Assembly: GCA_020350725.1 (NCBI GenBank)
Contig: CP070719.1
Coordinates: 2,601,678-2,613,911, forward strand
Direction: 5' to 3'
DNA length: 12,234 bases
Source of the DNA: a bacterium
GTDB taxonomy: Bacteria; BMS3Abin14
Under the pieces are notes generated by a model. The model had not been told where the DNA came from and ran no database searches. It was given only the letters and a program-made list of their open reading frames with translations. How positions within the stretch are numbered: the first letter of the stretch is position 1; every line of letters starts with the position of its first letter. Made by a program: the position numbers and the translations under genes. This document shows, one piece after another, positions 4,945 to 11,436 of the stretch.

Positions 4945-6228
4945 TTACACCACCAGGCTGACCAGCGAGAGGGCGGCCACGGCGGCGAGGATGGGATCGA
5001 CGTCCCTGGCCTTGCCCACGGCCACCTTGATAAGGACGTAGGACAGGAAGCCGAACACCAGACCCTTCGCGATGGAGAAGGTCAGCGGCATGAGGATGAG
5101 GGTGAGGAAGGACGGCACACCTTCCTCGAAGTCGTAGAAGTCGATCTGCCCTATCCCCCGCATCATGAAGATGCCCACGATGATGAGGGCAGGGGCCGTG
5201 GCGTACCCGTGGACGGCTCCGATGACGGGAGTGAAGAAGGCGGCGAGGAAAAAGAGGAGGCCCGTGGTCACCCCCGTGAGACCCGTGCGCCCTCCCACCG
5301 CCACCCCGGACGCTGATTCGATGTAGGTCGTCGTGGTGCTGGTTCCCAGGAGGGCTCCGAAGACAGTGGCGACAGCGTCGGCCGAGAGCATCCGGGGCAG
5401 GTCCTTTATGTGGCCGTCCTTCTCCAGGCCCGCCTCACGGCTGACGGCAAGCATGGTGCCCAGGCTGTCGAAGAGGTCCACGAACATAAAGGAGAAGATG
5501 CTGGCCCACAGGGATACCTTGAGCGCCCCGATGATGTCCAGCCTGAAGGCCACGGGGGCGATGCTGGGGGGCAGGGAGACGACACCTTCCGGAAAGGGGG
5601 AGATCTTGAGGATCATGCCCAGAAAGGCGGTGGCCAGGATGCCGATCAGGATCGATCCCCGGACCCTCCTGACCTCCATGACGGCCACCAGGAGAAGGCC
5701 GAACAAGCCCAACAGCACGGTCCTGTCCAGGGTCCCGAGGGCCACGAAGGTATTGTCGTCCTTGACGATCAGACCCAGGTTCTTCATCCCTATGAACGCG
5801 ATGAACAGACCGATGCCCACCGAGATGGCCATCCTCAGTGATACGGGGATGGCGCTGACGATCCTCTCCCGGATGCCGATCAGGGTCAGGACGAGGAAGA
5901 ACACGCCGGAGACGAAGACGACGCCCAGGGCTTCCTGCCAGGGGATGCCGGCTCCCAGGACCAGCCCGAAGGCGAAGAAAGCGTTCAGTCCCATGCCAGG
6001 CGCCATCATCAGCGGTGCGTTGGCCCACAGGCCGATGAGAATGGACGCCAGGCCGGACACCAGGCAGGTCACGCTGATCAGGGCGCCCTTGTCCATCCCG
6101 GTGGCCGACAGGATATCCGGATTGACGAAGACGATGTAGGCGGCGGTGAGGAAGGTGGTGGCACCCGCGACCAACTCGGTGCGAAGGTCTGTGTGCCGCT
6201 CCTCCATCCTGAACATTCTTTCCAGCAT
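4945..6228 (-). CDS. NCS2 family (AzgA/PbuG-like) purine permease
   Basis: A 427-residue inner-membrane protein with about 12-14 hydrophobic segments, the usual length for AzgA-type nucleobase:cation symporters that import adenine, guanine or hypoxanthine. Diagnostic blocks are TTFLTAAYIVFVNP near the start, MMAPGMGLNAFFAF, the SVGIGLFIAFIGMKN block, FMFVDLFDSLGTMLAV, and GTSTTTTYIESASGVAVGGRTG, all close to family consensus. The ATG at 6228 (MLERMFRMEER) is preferred because AAGGAGGGG stands just before it; the frame upstream to 6372 is a low-quality extension. The substrate cannot be fixed from sequence alone. It is divergent from the tetraheme cytochrome gene, and the 80-bp repeat follows its stop. 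Confidence 0.93.
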   Translation of the reverse strand: MLERMFRMEERHTDLRTELVAGATTFLTAAYIVFVNPDILSATGMDKGALISVTCLVSGLASILIGLWANAPLMMAPGMGLNAFFAFGLVLGAGIPWQEALGVVFVSGVFFLVLTLIGIRERIVSAIPVSLRMAISVGIGLFIAFIGMKNLGLIVKDDNTFVALGTLDRTVLLGLFGLLLVAVMEVRRVRGSILIGILATAFLGMILKISPFPEGVVSLPPSIAPVAFRLDIIGALKVSLWASIFSFMFVDLFDSLGTMLAVSREAGLEKDGHIKDLPRMLSADAVATVFGALLGTSTTTTYIESASGVAVGGRTGLTGVTTGLLFFLAAFFTPVIGAVHGYATAPALIIVGIFMMRGIGQIDFYDFEEGVPSFLTLILMPLTFSIAKGLVFGFLSYVLIKVAVGKARDVDPILAAVAALSLVSLVV

Positions 6229-6419
6229 TCCCCCCTCCTTATTTATAAGAGCCGAGAGCTCATTCGGGACAGGCCCCTTTGTACCACGGTCGGATTCCGG
6301 TGACAATCGGGCCCGACGGAGCGAGGCGGGCATTTCCCATCCCGGCAAGACACCGATGATGAAATAATGCACAGGATGCGTTATATATGTAGATCATTAT
6401 TTTTATGGGGAGGTTTCCG
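6229..6419. promoter_or_regulatory. Divergent promoter region, permease / cytochrome
   Basis: This 191-base gap separates divergent genes, so it must drive both. An AT-rich core lies at 6381-6405 (TTATATATG, CATTATTTTTATG). No clear -35/-10 pair can be fixed. The permease side is a leader of about 130 bases with GC-rich complementary segments; no purine riboswitch consensus was found. Confidence 0.35.
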
Positions 6420-6881
6420 GTGAGCATTGGACGTCGAGGTCTCTTACTGATGGTGTTTCTTGTCGCCCTTGCGATCCATACGGTTTCGGCACAGGAGAAT
6501 ATCGACCCCCACGACAACGATCCGGCAAATTGCATCCGCTGCCACACCAGGATCCCCACCCCGGAGGAAGCGGCCGACGACGAGTGGTTCCTGGTCAGGG
6601 ACACCATCGACGGCACCTGCCATCTGTGCCATCCCTACGACTGCTGCCGGATCAACTCCCTCAAGGGCCACAACCACCCCAGCAACGTCAGCCGGTGGGA
6701 CGTCGAGGATTTCACCGAACCGAGGAACCTTCCCCTGCATCAGGGTCTCATCACCTGCAACACCTGCCATTACCACCTGAGGCCGTCCGGCGAGGACCAC
6801 AGGATGGTCCGGATCGTCCGGATAACCCTCAGGGGTGTGGATTGGTCGGCCCTCTGCCTCGACTGTCATGTGGGATACTGA
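6420..6881 (+). CDS. Secreted tetraheme cytochrome c
   Basis: A 153-residue protein with a signal peptide (SIGRRGLLLMVFLVALAIHT, cleavage near VSA|QEN) and four CXXCH heme-binding motifs: CIRCH 38-42, CHLCH 67-71, CNTCH 113-117 and CLDCH 146-150. A GHNHPSN block at 83-89 and other histidines could supply distal heme ligands. It should be a periplasmic multiheme electron carrier, as in sulfur- or metal-respiring bacteria; its partner is unknown. The GTG at 6420 is preferred over ATG 6405 because GGGGAGG precedes it by 6 bases. It is not close to cytochrome c3 in motif spacing. Extra cysteines at 75-76 (DCC) are unusual. It stands alone, divergent from the permease. Confidence 0.88.
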   Translation: MSIGRRGLLLMVFLVALAIHTVSAQENIDPHDNDPANCIRCHTRIPTPEEAADDEWFLVRDTIDGTCHLCHPYDCCRINSLKGHNHPSNVSRWDVEDFTEPRNLPLHQGLITCNTCHYHLRPSGEDHRMVRIVRITLRGVDWSALCLDCHVGY

Positions 6882-7101
6882 CTGCCGCACGATCTCCGGG
6901 CGGCCCCTCCCCCGCCTCGCCGTAAGGGAGCCGAAGGAGACGGGAAACGTCGTGTAACGTTAAGAACGGACTTTAAGCGAACGCTGGTTTTAGGGAAAAA
7001 CAAAGGGTTTTCTCAAACATATAATGTTTGGTAATATGGGACGTAATGGATTATGATGGGGAGTGAAAAAGAGAAGGGATCCTTTGGCTGTGGAGGTGAT
7101 C
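6882..7101. other. Intergenic region upstream of the outer-membrane protein gene
   Basis: This 220-base region holds no gene. Its second half is AT-rich and carries the candidate promoter/operator at 7014-7030. No intrinsic terminator for the cytochrome gene was recognised in the first half, and no c-di-GMP riboswitch consensus was found. Confidence 0.4.
7014..7030 (+). promoter_or_regulatory. Palindrome containing a TATAAT -10 box
   Basis: CAAACAT (7014-7020) and ATGTTTG (7024-7030) form a perfect inverted repeat around three bases. A consensus TATAAT (7020-7025) lies across its centre, about 75 bases before the ATG of the outer-membrane protein gene. A dimeric repressor bound here would block the -10. 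No good -35 was found. Confidence 0.45.
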
Positions 7102-7629
7102 ATGACCAGAGAACTGAAATGGACGATGGTGCTGGTGCTGCTCGTGGCGGTGGCGGCGCCGATGAAAGCGCATGGGCTGTATCTGGGCGGCGGGTTGCAG
7201 TCGGTGTCCATCGGAGCCGACCTGGACAAGTGGGCCGACTTCGAGTCGAAGATAGGGTTCAACCTCAATTTCGGCATCCAGTTCAAACCCTCCTACGCCC
7301 TCGACATCCACCTCGGCTACGCCGAGCCGGAAGAGAACATGACGTGGAATACCGTGACTGAGTACACCTGGTTCGAGATCGGGCCCAAGTTCACCTTCGG
7401 CGTCGAGACGGGCATTCAGCCCTCGGTCACCTTCGGGTTGGGAAGTTACAACCTGGATGTGAATGTTCAAGAATTCGAGGGCACCGGCGCCTTTTTCGGC
7501 TTCGGCATCGAGGAGGTCGTCGGTCAGAAGCATTCCGTGGGCTTCTTCGTCAGGTACAGCTACTGGATCGACGATCCCCTGGACGTTTCCAGCCTGGGCA
7601 TGCTCCTGAACTACAGCTACATCTTCTAG
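7102..7629 (+). CDS. Outer-membrane beta-barrel protein
   Basis: A 175-residue protein with a signal peptide (basic MTRELKW, hydrophobic VLVLLVAVAAP, cleavage near AHG or KAHG) and a mature part of alternating hydrophobic and polar residues with repeated G-x-x-F/Y and aromatic residues (LYLGGGLQSV, GFNLNFGIQF, FGLGSYNLDV, SVGFFVRYSY). It ends LLNYSYIF: a C-terminal aromatic residue and alternating pattern is the signal for outer-membrane insertion by BAM. Its size fits an eight-stranded barrel of the OmpW/OmpA-like porin superfamily. ATG 7102 follows a strong ribosome-binding site, GGAGGTGAT. Ligand unknown. A strong hairpin ends the unit at 7670-7700. Confidence 0.82.
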   Translation: MTRELKWTMVLVLLVAVAAPMKAHGLYLGGGLQSVSIGADLDKWADFESKIGFNLNFGIQFKPSYALDIHLGYAEPEENMTWNTVTEYTWFEIGPKFTFGVETGIQPSVTFGLGSYNLDVNVQEFEGTGAFFGFGIEEVVGQKHSVGFFVRYSYWIDDPLDVSSLGMLLNYSYIF

Positions 7630-7669
7630 CTCCCGAATCAGGAACACCCTGTTACCCAGACCAACGATT

Positions 7670-7700
7670 CAGAAGGCCCCTCTCCGGCAGGGGCCTTCTG
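7670..7700 (+). terminator. 12-bp perfect hairpin, terminator-like
   Basis: CAGAAGGCCCCT (7670-7681) pairs perfectly with AGGGGCCTTCTG (7689-7700) around a 7-base loop, 41 bases after the outer-membrane protein stop. The following bases hold only a short TTT, so termination may be partial, and it could act for either strand. Confidence 0.7.
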
Positions 7701-7721
7701 GCGATTTGGACCATTTCGACC

Positions 7722-8123
7722 ATGCAGACGTTTCTCCCCTATCCGGACTTCAAAAAATCGGCCCGCACCCTCGACTGGAAGCGCCTGGGAAGACAGCGCG
7801 TGGAGGCCTATCAGATCCTACGGACCCTATCAGGACTTTCTGCCGGCTGGCGCAGCCACCCCGCTGTCCGCATGTGGGCCGGTTACGAGCTGGCCCTGTC
7901 GGCCTACATGAACGACATGATCGAGGAGTGGCTGAGGCGGGGCTACCGAAATAATATGTACACGGTGGCCCTGGACCCCGGGTACCCCCTGCCCCCGTGG
8001 CTGGGAGACCCGGCCTTCCACAGGGCCCACAGGAGCAATCTCATCCGGAAGGACCCGGCCTATTACAGGAGGTTCTGGCCCGCCCTCTCCGATGACCTTC
8101 CCTACGTGTGGCCTCTTCCGTAG
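7722..8123 (+). CDS. MSMEG_6728-family protein, T4 endonuclease V-like (Pyr_excise)
   Basis: A 133-residue cytoplasmic protein. It begins MQTFLPYPDFKKSARTLDWK and continues RLGRQRVEAYQIL, GWRSHPAVRMWAGYE, PPWLGDPAFHRAHRSNLIRK and ends DDLPYVWPLP. These blocks are the standard signature of the MSMEG_6728 family, related to T4 pyrimidine-dimer DNA glycosylase (Pyr_excise), so a role in DNA lesion repair is suggested but not proven. The active Thr of the T4 enzyme is the residue after the initiator Met; here Gln is at 2 and Thr at 3. There is no clear ribosome-binding site before ATG 7722, and the strong hairpin ends just 21 bases upstream. Confidence 0.85.
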   Translation: MQTFLPYPDFKKSARTLDWKRLGRQRVEAYQILRTLSGLSAGWRSHPAVRMWAGYELALSAYMNDMIEEWLRRGYRNNMYTVALDPGYPLPPWLGDPAFHRAHRSNLIRKDPAYYRRFWPALSDDLPYVWPLP

Positions 8124-8190
8124 GGACCGGGCGAGGCGACCTGCTGTTCCGGCAGGACCTGACGGCCTGGCATTTGATTCTCCTACAGTC

Positions 8191-8227
8191 CGGGCCGACT
8201 GACCGCGGCCCGTCTTTGTGTTAATAT
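8191..8227 (+). promoter_or_regulatory. Hairpin and promoter candidate upstream of the selenoperoxiredoxin cluster
   Basis: CGGGCCG (8191-8197) pairs with CGGCCCG (8206-8212), followed by TCTTTGTGTT: a weak terminator for the previous gene. Overlapping it, CTGACC (8199-8204, 4 of 6 to the -35) and TAATAT (8222-8227, 4 of 6 to the -10) are 17 bp apart, placing a transcription start near 8234 and a leader of about 78 bases before ATG 8312. Both readings are inference. Confidence 0.35.
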
Positions 8228-8311
8228 AGGATGAGAGCCAGAGAGACTGATCTCCGTTGCCATGACGTCACGACCGATGCCTTCGGGCCGTTTCTACCGA
8301 AAGGAGGCCAG

Positions 8312-8803
8312 ATGACACCGAGGAGAATGCTTGTCGTCCTGCTGGCACTGTGCCTGGCGGTCCTCTCGCCGGCTGGCGCCTGGGCCCTGAACGTGGGGGA
8401 TAAAGCGCCCCTGTTCAAGGCGAACTCGAACAGGGGGCAGGTCAGCCTGGAGGACTACCTGGGCGGGAAATACGTGGTCCTCGCTTTTTACTTCGCCATC
8501 AACACACCGGCGTGAAAGAGCACCGTCCTGGCCTTCAAGCGTGATATCGAGACGTTCGAAGGCCTCAACACCCAGGTTCTGGGTGTGAGCTCAGACAGCA
8601 TGGAAACCCTGAACCGCTTCGCCGCGGAACACGGGATCACCTTCCCCCTGATCTCGGACAAAGACGGGGAGCTGAGATCCCTCTATTCGAAGCAGAGGAT
8701 CAACTACCTGATCGACAGGGACGGTACCATCAGGCTGATCCAGAGGGGCGTGCCGGCCAACGATTATTTCATCGAGAAGATCAGGGCTATGGACAGGCGA
8801 TGA
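8312..8803 (+). CDS. Selenocysteine-containing peroxiredoxin (AhpC/TSA-like), exported
   Basis: A 163-residue protein if the in-frame TGA at 8513-8515 is read as selenocysteine (residue 68). ATG 8312 has AAAGGAGG just upstream and begins a signal peptide (MTPRRMLVVLLALCLAVLSP, cleavage near AWA|LNV). The mature domain is thioredoxin-fold: VGDKAPLFKANSNRGQVSLE, YVVLAFYFAINTPA-U68, then KSTVLAFKRDIETF, QVLGVSSDS, ITFPLISDKDGEL, INYLIDRDGTIR. In peroxiredoxins the peroxidatic Cys sits in FY-x-x-x-x-TPxC; here the TGA falls exactly at that C. Both sides are open and family-like, so a decayed pseudogene is unlikely. The mature protein has no Cys, so Sec would be its only redox residue and an external reductant must resolve it. 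Likely role: peroxide reduction in the periplasm. First gene of the cluster to 11355. Confidence 0.85.
8530..8564 (+). promoter_or_regulatory. Bacterial SECIS-like stem-loop after the UGA
   Basis: GGCCTTC (8530-8536) pairs perfectly with GAAGGCC (8558-8564). Above a mismatch, A8538-U8556, G8539-U8555, C8540-G8554, G8541-C8553 and U8542-A8552 extend the helix to a 9-base apical loop GAUAUCGAG (8543-8551). The loop starts with G and is 27 bases after the UGA. Bacterial SECIS elements are known to have a short apical loop with a G in its first two bases, some 16-37 bases after the UGA, bound by SelB; this one fits. Confidence 0.72.
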
Positions 8804-8837
8804 GGAGTCGGGCACAACCCGTCGGCGGGAGGGCTTG

Positions 8838-9392
8838 ATGCGGTGTTCTCCGGTCCTCCCTCTTCTTCTGGGAGTCCTGGTCCTTGCGGTGCCCACGGAG
8901 GCTTCGGCGGCGAGGAAAATGTTCCCCAAGACCCCTTCCGGAAAGATCGAGATCAAGACGATCCCCCCTTCCGTCCTTTTGACCACCGAGATGGAGGGAG
9001 ACTATTTTGACAGGTCCAACGACCTTTTCCGTCGCCTGTTCGATTACATCAAATCCAACAGCGTGTCGATGACGGCCCCCGTCGAGGGATATCTCGACGG
9101 GGCCGGCATGTCCTTCTACGTCGGGCCGGAGGACCGGGAAAGAGGGCTTGCGGACCAGGGCGGGGTGGCCGTCCTCGAGGTTCCCGAGCGCCTGATTGCC
9201 GCCATCGGCGGCAGGGGGTCCTACCGGAAGAAGAATGTCATGAAGCTGAAGGGGCGGCTTGAGGAATGGCTGGAGGGTAACCCCGACTACGGGCCCGACG
9301 GGGAAGCTTACGCCGTCTTCTGGAATGCCCCTTTTATCCCCTGGTTTCTCAGGAGCCTGGAGGTCCACATCCCCGTCAGGCGGATCCGATGA
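8838..9392 (+). CDS. SOUL family heme-binding protein, exported
   Basis: A 184-residue protein from ATG 8838 (ribosome-binding site GGGAGGG 4-10 bases upstream; a TTG immediately before is less likely). The N-terminus is a signal peptide (LPLLLGVLVLAVPTEASAA). The mature part, KIEIKTIPPSVLLTTEMEGD, DLFRRLFDYIKSNSVSMTAPV, GMSFYVG, and a tail with SLEVHIPVRRIR, follows the SOUL/HBP family, including the conserved 'MT-x-PV' block and the final strand V-x-I-P-V. SOUL proteins bind heme or tetrapyrroles. It lies 34 bases after the selenoperoxiredoxin and 62 before the ChaN-like gene, probably co-transcribed. The heme ligand cannot be fixed from sequence. Confidence 0.84.
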   Translation: MRCSPVLPLLLGVLVLAVPTEASAARKMFPKTPSGKIEIKTIPPSVLLTTEMEGDYFDRSNDLFRRLFDYIKSNSVSMTAPVEGYLDGAGMSFYVGPEDRERGLADQGGVAVLEVPERLIAAIGGRGSYRKKNVMKLKGRLEEWLEGNPDYGPDGEAYAVFWNAPFIPWFLRSLEVHIPVRRIR

Positions 9393-9419
9393 GACCGTTT
9401 CCGCGGTAGGTGGCCCGTC

Positions 9420-9436
9420 AGGGGTTTTTTTCCCCT
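9420..9436 (+). other. Small hairpin with T7 loop in the SOUL-ChaN gap
   Basis: AGGGG (9420-9424) and CCCCT (9432-9436) pair around seven T residues. It lies 18 bases before ATG 9455 and just before the ribosome-binding site GGAGG. It may modulate expression of the downstream gene, but is too short to be a convincing terminator. Confidence 0.3.
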
Positions 9437-9454
9437 ATAGTGGAGGAACGACCC

Positions 9455-10327
9455 ATGTGGAGCAGTGTTGCCCCTTCCGGGAGCCGGCTCGCGGCCCTTG
9501 TCCTCGCCGGGATACTGGCAGGGAGCATAATCGCGGTCCCGGCCCTCGCCAAGGACCTCATCTTCAAGGTCGCCAGCATCGGCTCTTTGTCCCTGGACGG
9601 TCTGGTTGAGGAACTGAAGGACGTCCGGGTGGTGGTCGTCGGCGAGCAGCACGACAACCGCCTCCATCACGAGATCCAGCTCAGTATCATCAGCAGGCTC
9701 CACGAGTCCGACAGGAAGCTGGCGGTCGGATTCGAGATGTTCGGGGCCAACTCCCAGAGGGAACTCGACCTCTGGGTGGCCGGAAAGATGACGGAGGACG
9801 ATTTTTTCAAGGTCTACCTGCGCAACTGGGACCTGAACTGGTACCCCCTCTACCGTGACATCTTCGTCTACTGCCGGGAGCACGGCATCCCCATGGTGGG
9901 CCTCAACGTGCCCAGGGAGGTCGTCAGACAGGTGGCGCAGAAGGGCTTCAGTTCCCTGAGCCGCAAGCAGAGGGAAAAACTGGGATTCCTGTCCTGCGAT
10001 GTGGATGAGAGGTACCAGAGAACCCTGGCTCAGGTTCTCGGGGCCAAGGGACATGCCGGCGGAACCGTGTTCGGTCGGTTCTGCGAGGCGCAGGTGGTCT
10101 GGGATACGAGCATGGCTCTGCGGGTCATAGAATACGGCAGGGAGAACCCGGACACCGCAATGGTGGTCCTCGCCGGGACCATACACGCGTGGAAGCGGGG
10201 GATCGTGGAGCAGATCTCAAGGAGGGCGGATCTCGCCAGCCGGGTCATCCTGCCGTCCAGCGACAGCAGTTTTTTCGACTACGAGATCGCCCTGGATGAC
10301 GCAGATTACGTCTGGTGGCTGGAGTAG
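9455..10327 (+). CDS. ChaN-like heme-binding protein (Tiki/EreA superfamily), exported
   Basis: A 290-residue protein of the ChaN family (DUF399). ATG 9455 follows GGAGG; the N-terminus (SGSRLAALVLAGILAGSIIA, cleavage near ALA|KDL) is a signal peptide without a clear lipobox Cys. Key blocks are VVVVGEQHDNRLHHEIQL (GE-x-H at 63-66, with H71 and H72), VGFEMF at 91-96, LRNWDLNWYPLYRDI, VGLNVPREV and VLAGTIHAWKRGI near the C-terminus. The GExH and G-x-x-H-x-x-x-G blocks mark this superfamily; known members bind heme or act as metalloproteases. Which holds here is not clear. Two Cys (in YCREHG and FLSCDV) and a third in RFCEAQ are present. It sits 62 bases after the SOUL gene and 59 before the DUF523 gene. 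Confidence 0.86.
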   Translation: MWSSVAPSGSRLAALVLAGILAGSIIAVPALAKDLIFKVASIGSLSLDGLVEELKDVRVVVVGEQHDNRLHHEIQLSIISRLHESDRKLAVGFEMFGANSQRELDLWVAGKMTEDDFFKVYLRNWDLNWYPLYRDIFVYCREHGIPMVGLNVPREVVRQVAQKGFSSLSRKQREKLGFLSCDVDERYQRTLAQVLGAKGHAGGTVFGRFCEAQVVWDTSMALRVIEYGRENPDTAMVVLAGTIHAWKRGIVEQISRRADLASRVILPSSDSSFFDYEIALDDADYVWWLE

Positions 10328-10386
10328 GGAGCGCCCGGCGGGACGGACCTTCGGATCGTGGGATCCCTTGATGGGACAGGAAGGCG

Positions 10387-11355
10387 ATGAAGAAATCACG
10401 ACATAAAGACGAACGTCTCAGAGTGGGCATCAGCACCTGCCTCCTGGGCGAGAACGTCCGCTGGGATGGAGGGCACCAGCTGGACAGGTACCTTGCCGAC
10501 ACGCTGGGGAAGTTCGTCGAGTATGTACCTGTCTGCCCGGAGGTGGAGTGCGGATTTCCCATCCCGAGGGAGCCCTTTCACCTGGAGGGAGACCCGGAGC
10601 GGCCCCGATTGATCACGTCCCGCACGGGTGTTGACCACACCGAACGGATGGAACGGTGGGCCAGGAAACGGGTCGAGGAGCTCGAGGGGGAGGAGCTGTG
10701 CGGGTTCATCTTCAAGAGCAATTCCCCCAGCAGCGGTATGGAACGGGTCAAGGTGAGGAACGAAAAGGGAATGCCGGTGAAGAAGGGCCGGGGGATCTTC
10801 GCCAGGGTATTCATGGAGCACTTCCCCACCCTTCCGGTGGAGGAAGACGGACGACTCCACGACATCCAGTTGAGGGAGAACTTCGTCGAGAGGATCTTCA
10901 CCCTCAAGCGGTGGAGGGAGATGGTCAAGGAAAGGGGCAGTCGGGGTGGCCTGGTCGAATTCCACACCCGGCACAAGATGCTCATCCTGTCCCACAGTCC
11001 TCAGCTCTACCGGGAGATGGGGAAACTCGTCGCCGGCGGCGGTGGATATGCCCTGGCCGAGTTGTTCGATCGCTACCGGGACCTGCTCACCGAGGCCATG
11101 AAGCTGAAGACGACGGCGAAGAAGAACAGCAACGTCCTCGAGCACGCCCTGGGTTACTTCAAGAAGGTCCTGTCCCCGGACGAAAAACGGGAGATGCTGG
11201 AGGTCATCGAGGAATATCGGCTCGGTTACGTTCCGCTCATCGTTCCGGTCACCCTGGTGAACCACTACGTCCGCAAGTACGACCAGCCCTACCTGAGGGA
11301 GCAGTACTACCTGAATCCCCACCCCCTGGAGCTTGCCCTCCGCAACCACGTGTGA
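10387..11355 (+). CDS. DUF523-DUF1722 (TudS-like plus YbgA) fusion protein
   Basis: A 322-residue cytoplasmic protein in two parts. Residues 11-150 are DUF523: RVGISTCLLGENVRWDGGH, YVPVCPEVECGFPIPREPF, LCGFIFKSNSPSSGMERVKV. Cys are C18, C50, C55 and C105. DUF523 includes TudS, an iron-sulfur desulfidase acting on thiouracil; three Cys ligate its [4Fe-4S] cluster, and C18, C50 and C105 are the likely equivalents. The SPSSG block has Ser where single-domain relatives commonly have Cys. Residues about 190-320 are DUF1722/YbgA: FHTRHKMLILSHSPQLYREM, NSNVLEHALGYFKKVLS, VPLIVPVTLVNHYVRKY, DQPYLREQYYLNPHP. The fusion is common in proteobacteria. ATG 10387 follows AGGAAGG. It may be the last gene of the cluster. 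Confidence 0.88.
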   Translation: MKKSRHKDERLRVGISTCLLGENVRWDGGHQLDRYLADTLGKFVEYVPVCPEVECGFPIPREPFHLEGDPERPRLITSRTGVDHTERMERWARKRVEELEGEELCGFIFKSNSPSSGMERVKVRNEKGMPVKKGRGIFARVFMEHFPTLPVEEDGRLHDIQLRENFVERIFTLKRWREMVKERGSRGGLVEFHTRHKMLILSHSPQLYREMGKLVAGGGGYALAELFDRYRDLLTEAMKLKTTAKKNSNVLEHALGYFKKVLSPDEKREMLEVIEEYRLGYVPLIVPVTLVNHYVRKYDQPYLREQYYLNPHPLELALRNHV

Positions 11356-11436
11356 GCGGACTTTAAGGACTTTGTCGAGGACCCCTCTGCGCCCTCCTGA
11401 TCCGCCTGCTGCACGACCGCACCGTTTCTTTGCCTT
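11356..11436. other. Convergent gap
   Basis: The 81-base gap between two convergent genes holds no gene and no evident strong hairpin. Confidence 0.3.

Noticed and set aside
5333-6139. 268-residue plus-strand frame inside the permease gene
   Set aside because: Antisense shadow rich in Arg, Pro and Met; the permease on the other strand is unmistakable.
6229-6380. Purine riboswitch in the permease leader
   Set aside because: A leader of this length before a purine permease is suggestive, but none of the conserved purine-aptamer loops could be recognised.
6882-7101. c-di-GMP (GEMM) riboswitch before the outer-membrane protein
   Set aside because: The conserved GCAAAGCC-type core is absent.
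8231-8515. Stand-alone 94-residue protein ending at the TGA
   Set aside because: It stops in the middle of a peroxiredoxin active-site loop, the start upstream of 8312 lacks a ribosome-binding site, and the family continues in frame beyond the TGA.
8312-8803. Peroxiredoxin pseudogene
   Set aside because: Only one stop, exactly at the catalytic Cys position, no frameshift, a SECIS-like hairpin and a co-directional cluster; recoding explains it better.
9308-10186. Long minus-strand open frame opposite the ChaN-like gene
   Set aside because: Shadow frame; the plus strand has signal peptide, ribosome-binding site and family motifs.
10396-11349. Long minus-strand open frame opposite the DUF523 gene
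   Set aside because: Shadow frame; no ribosome-binding site or recognisable protein.
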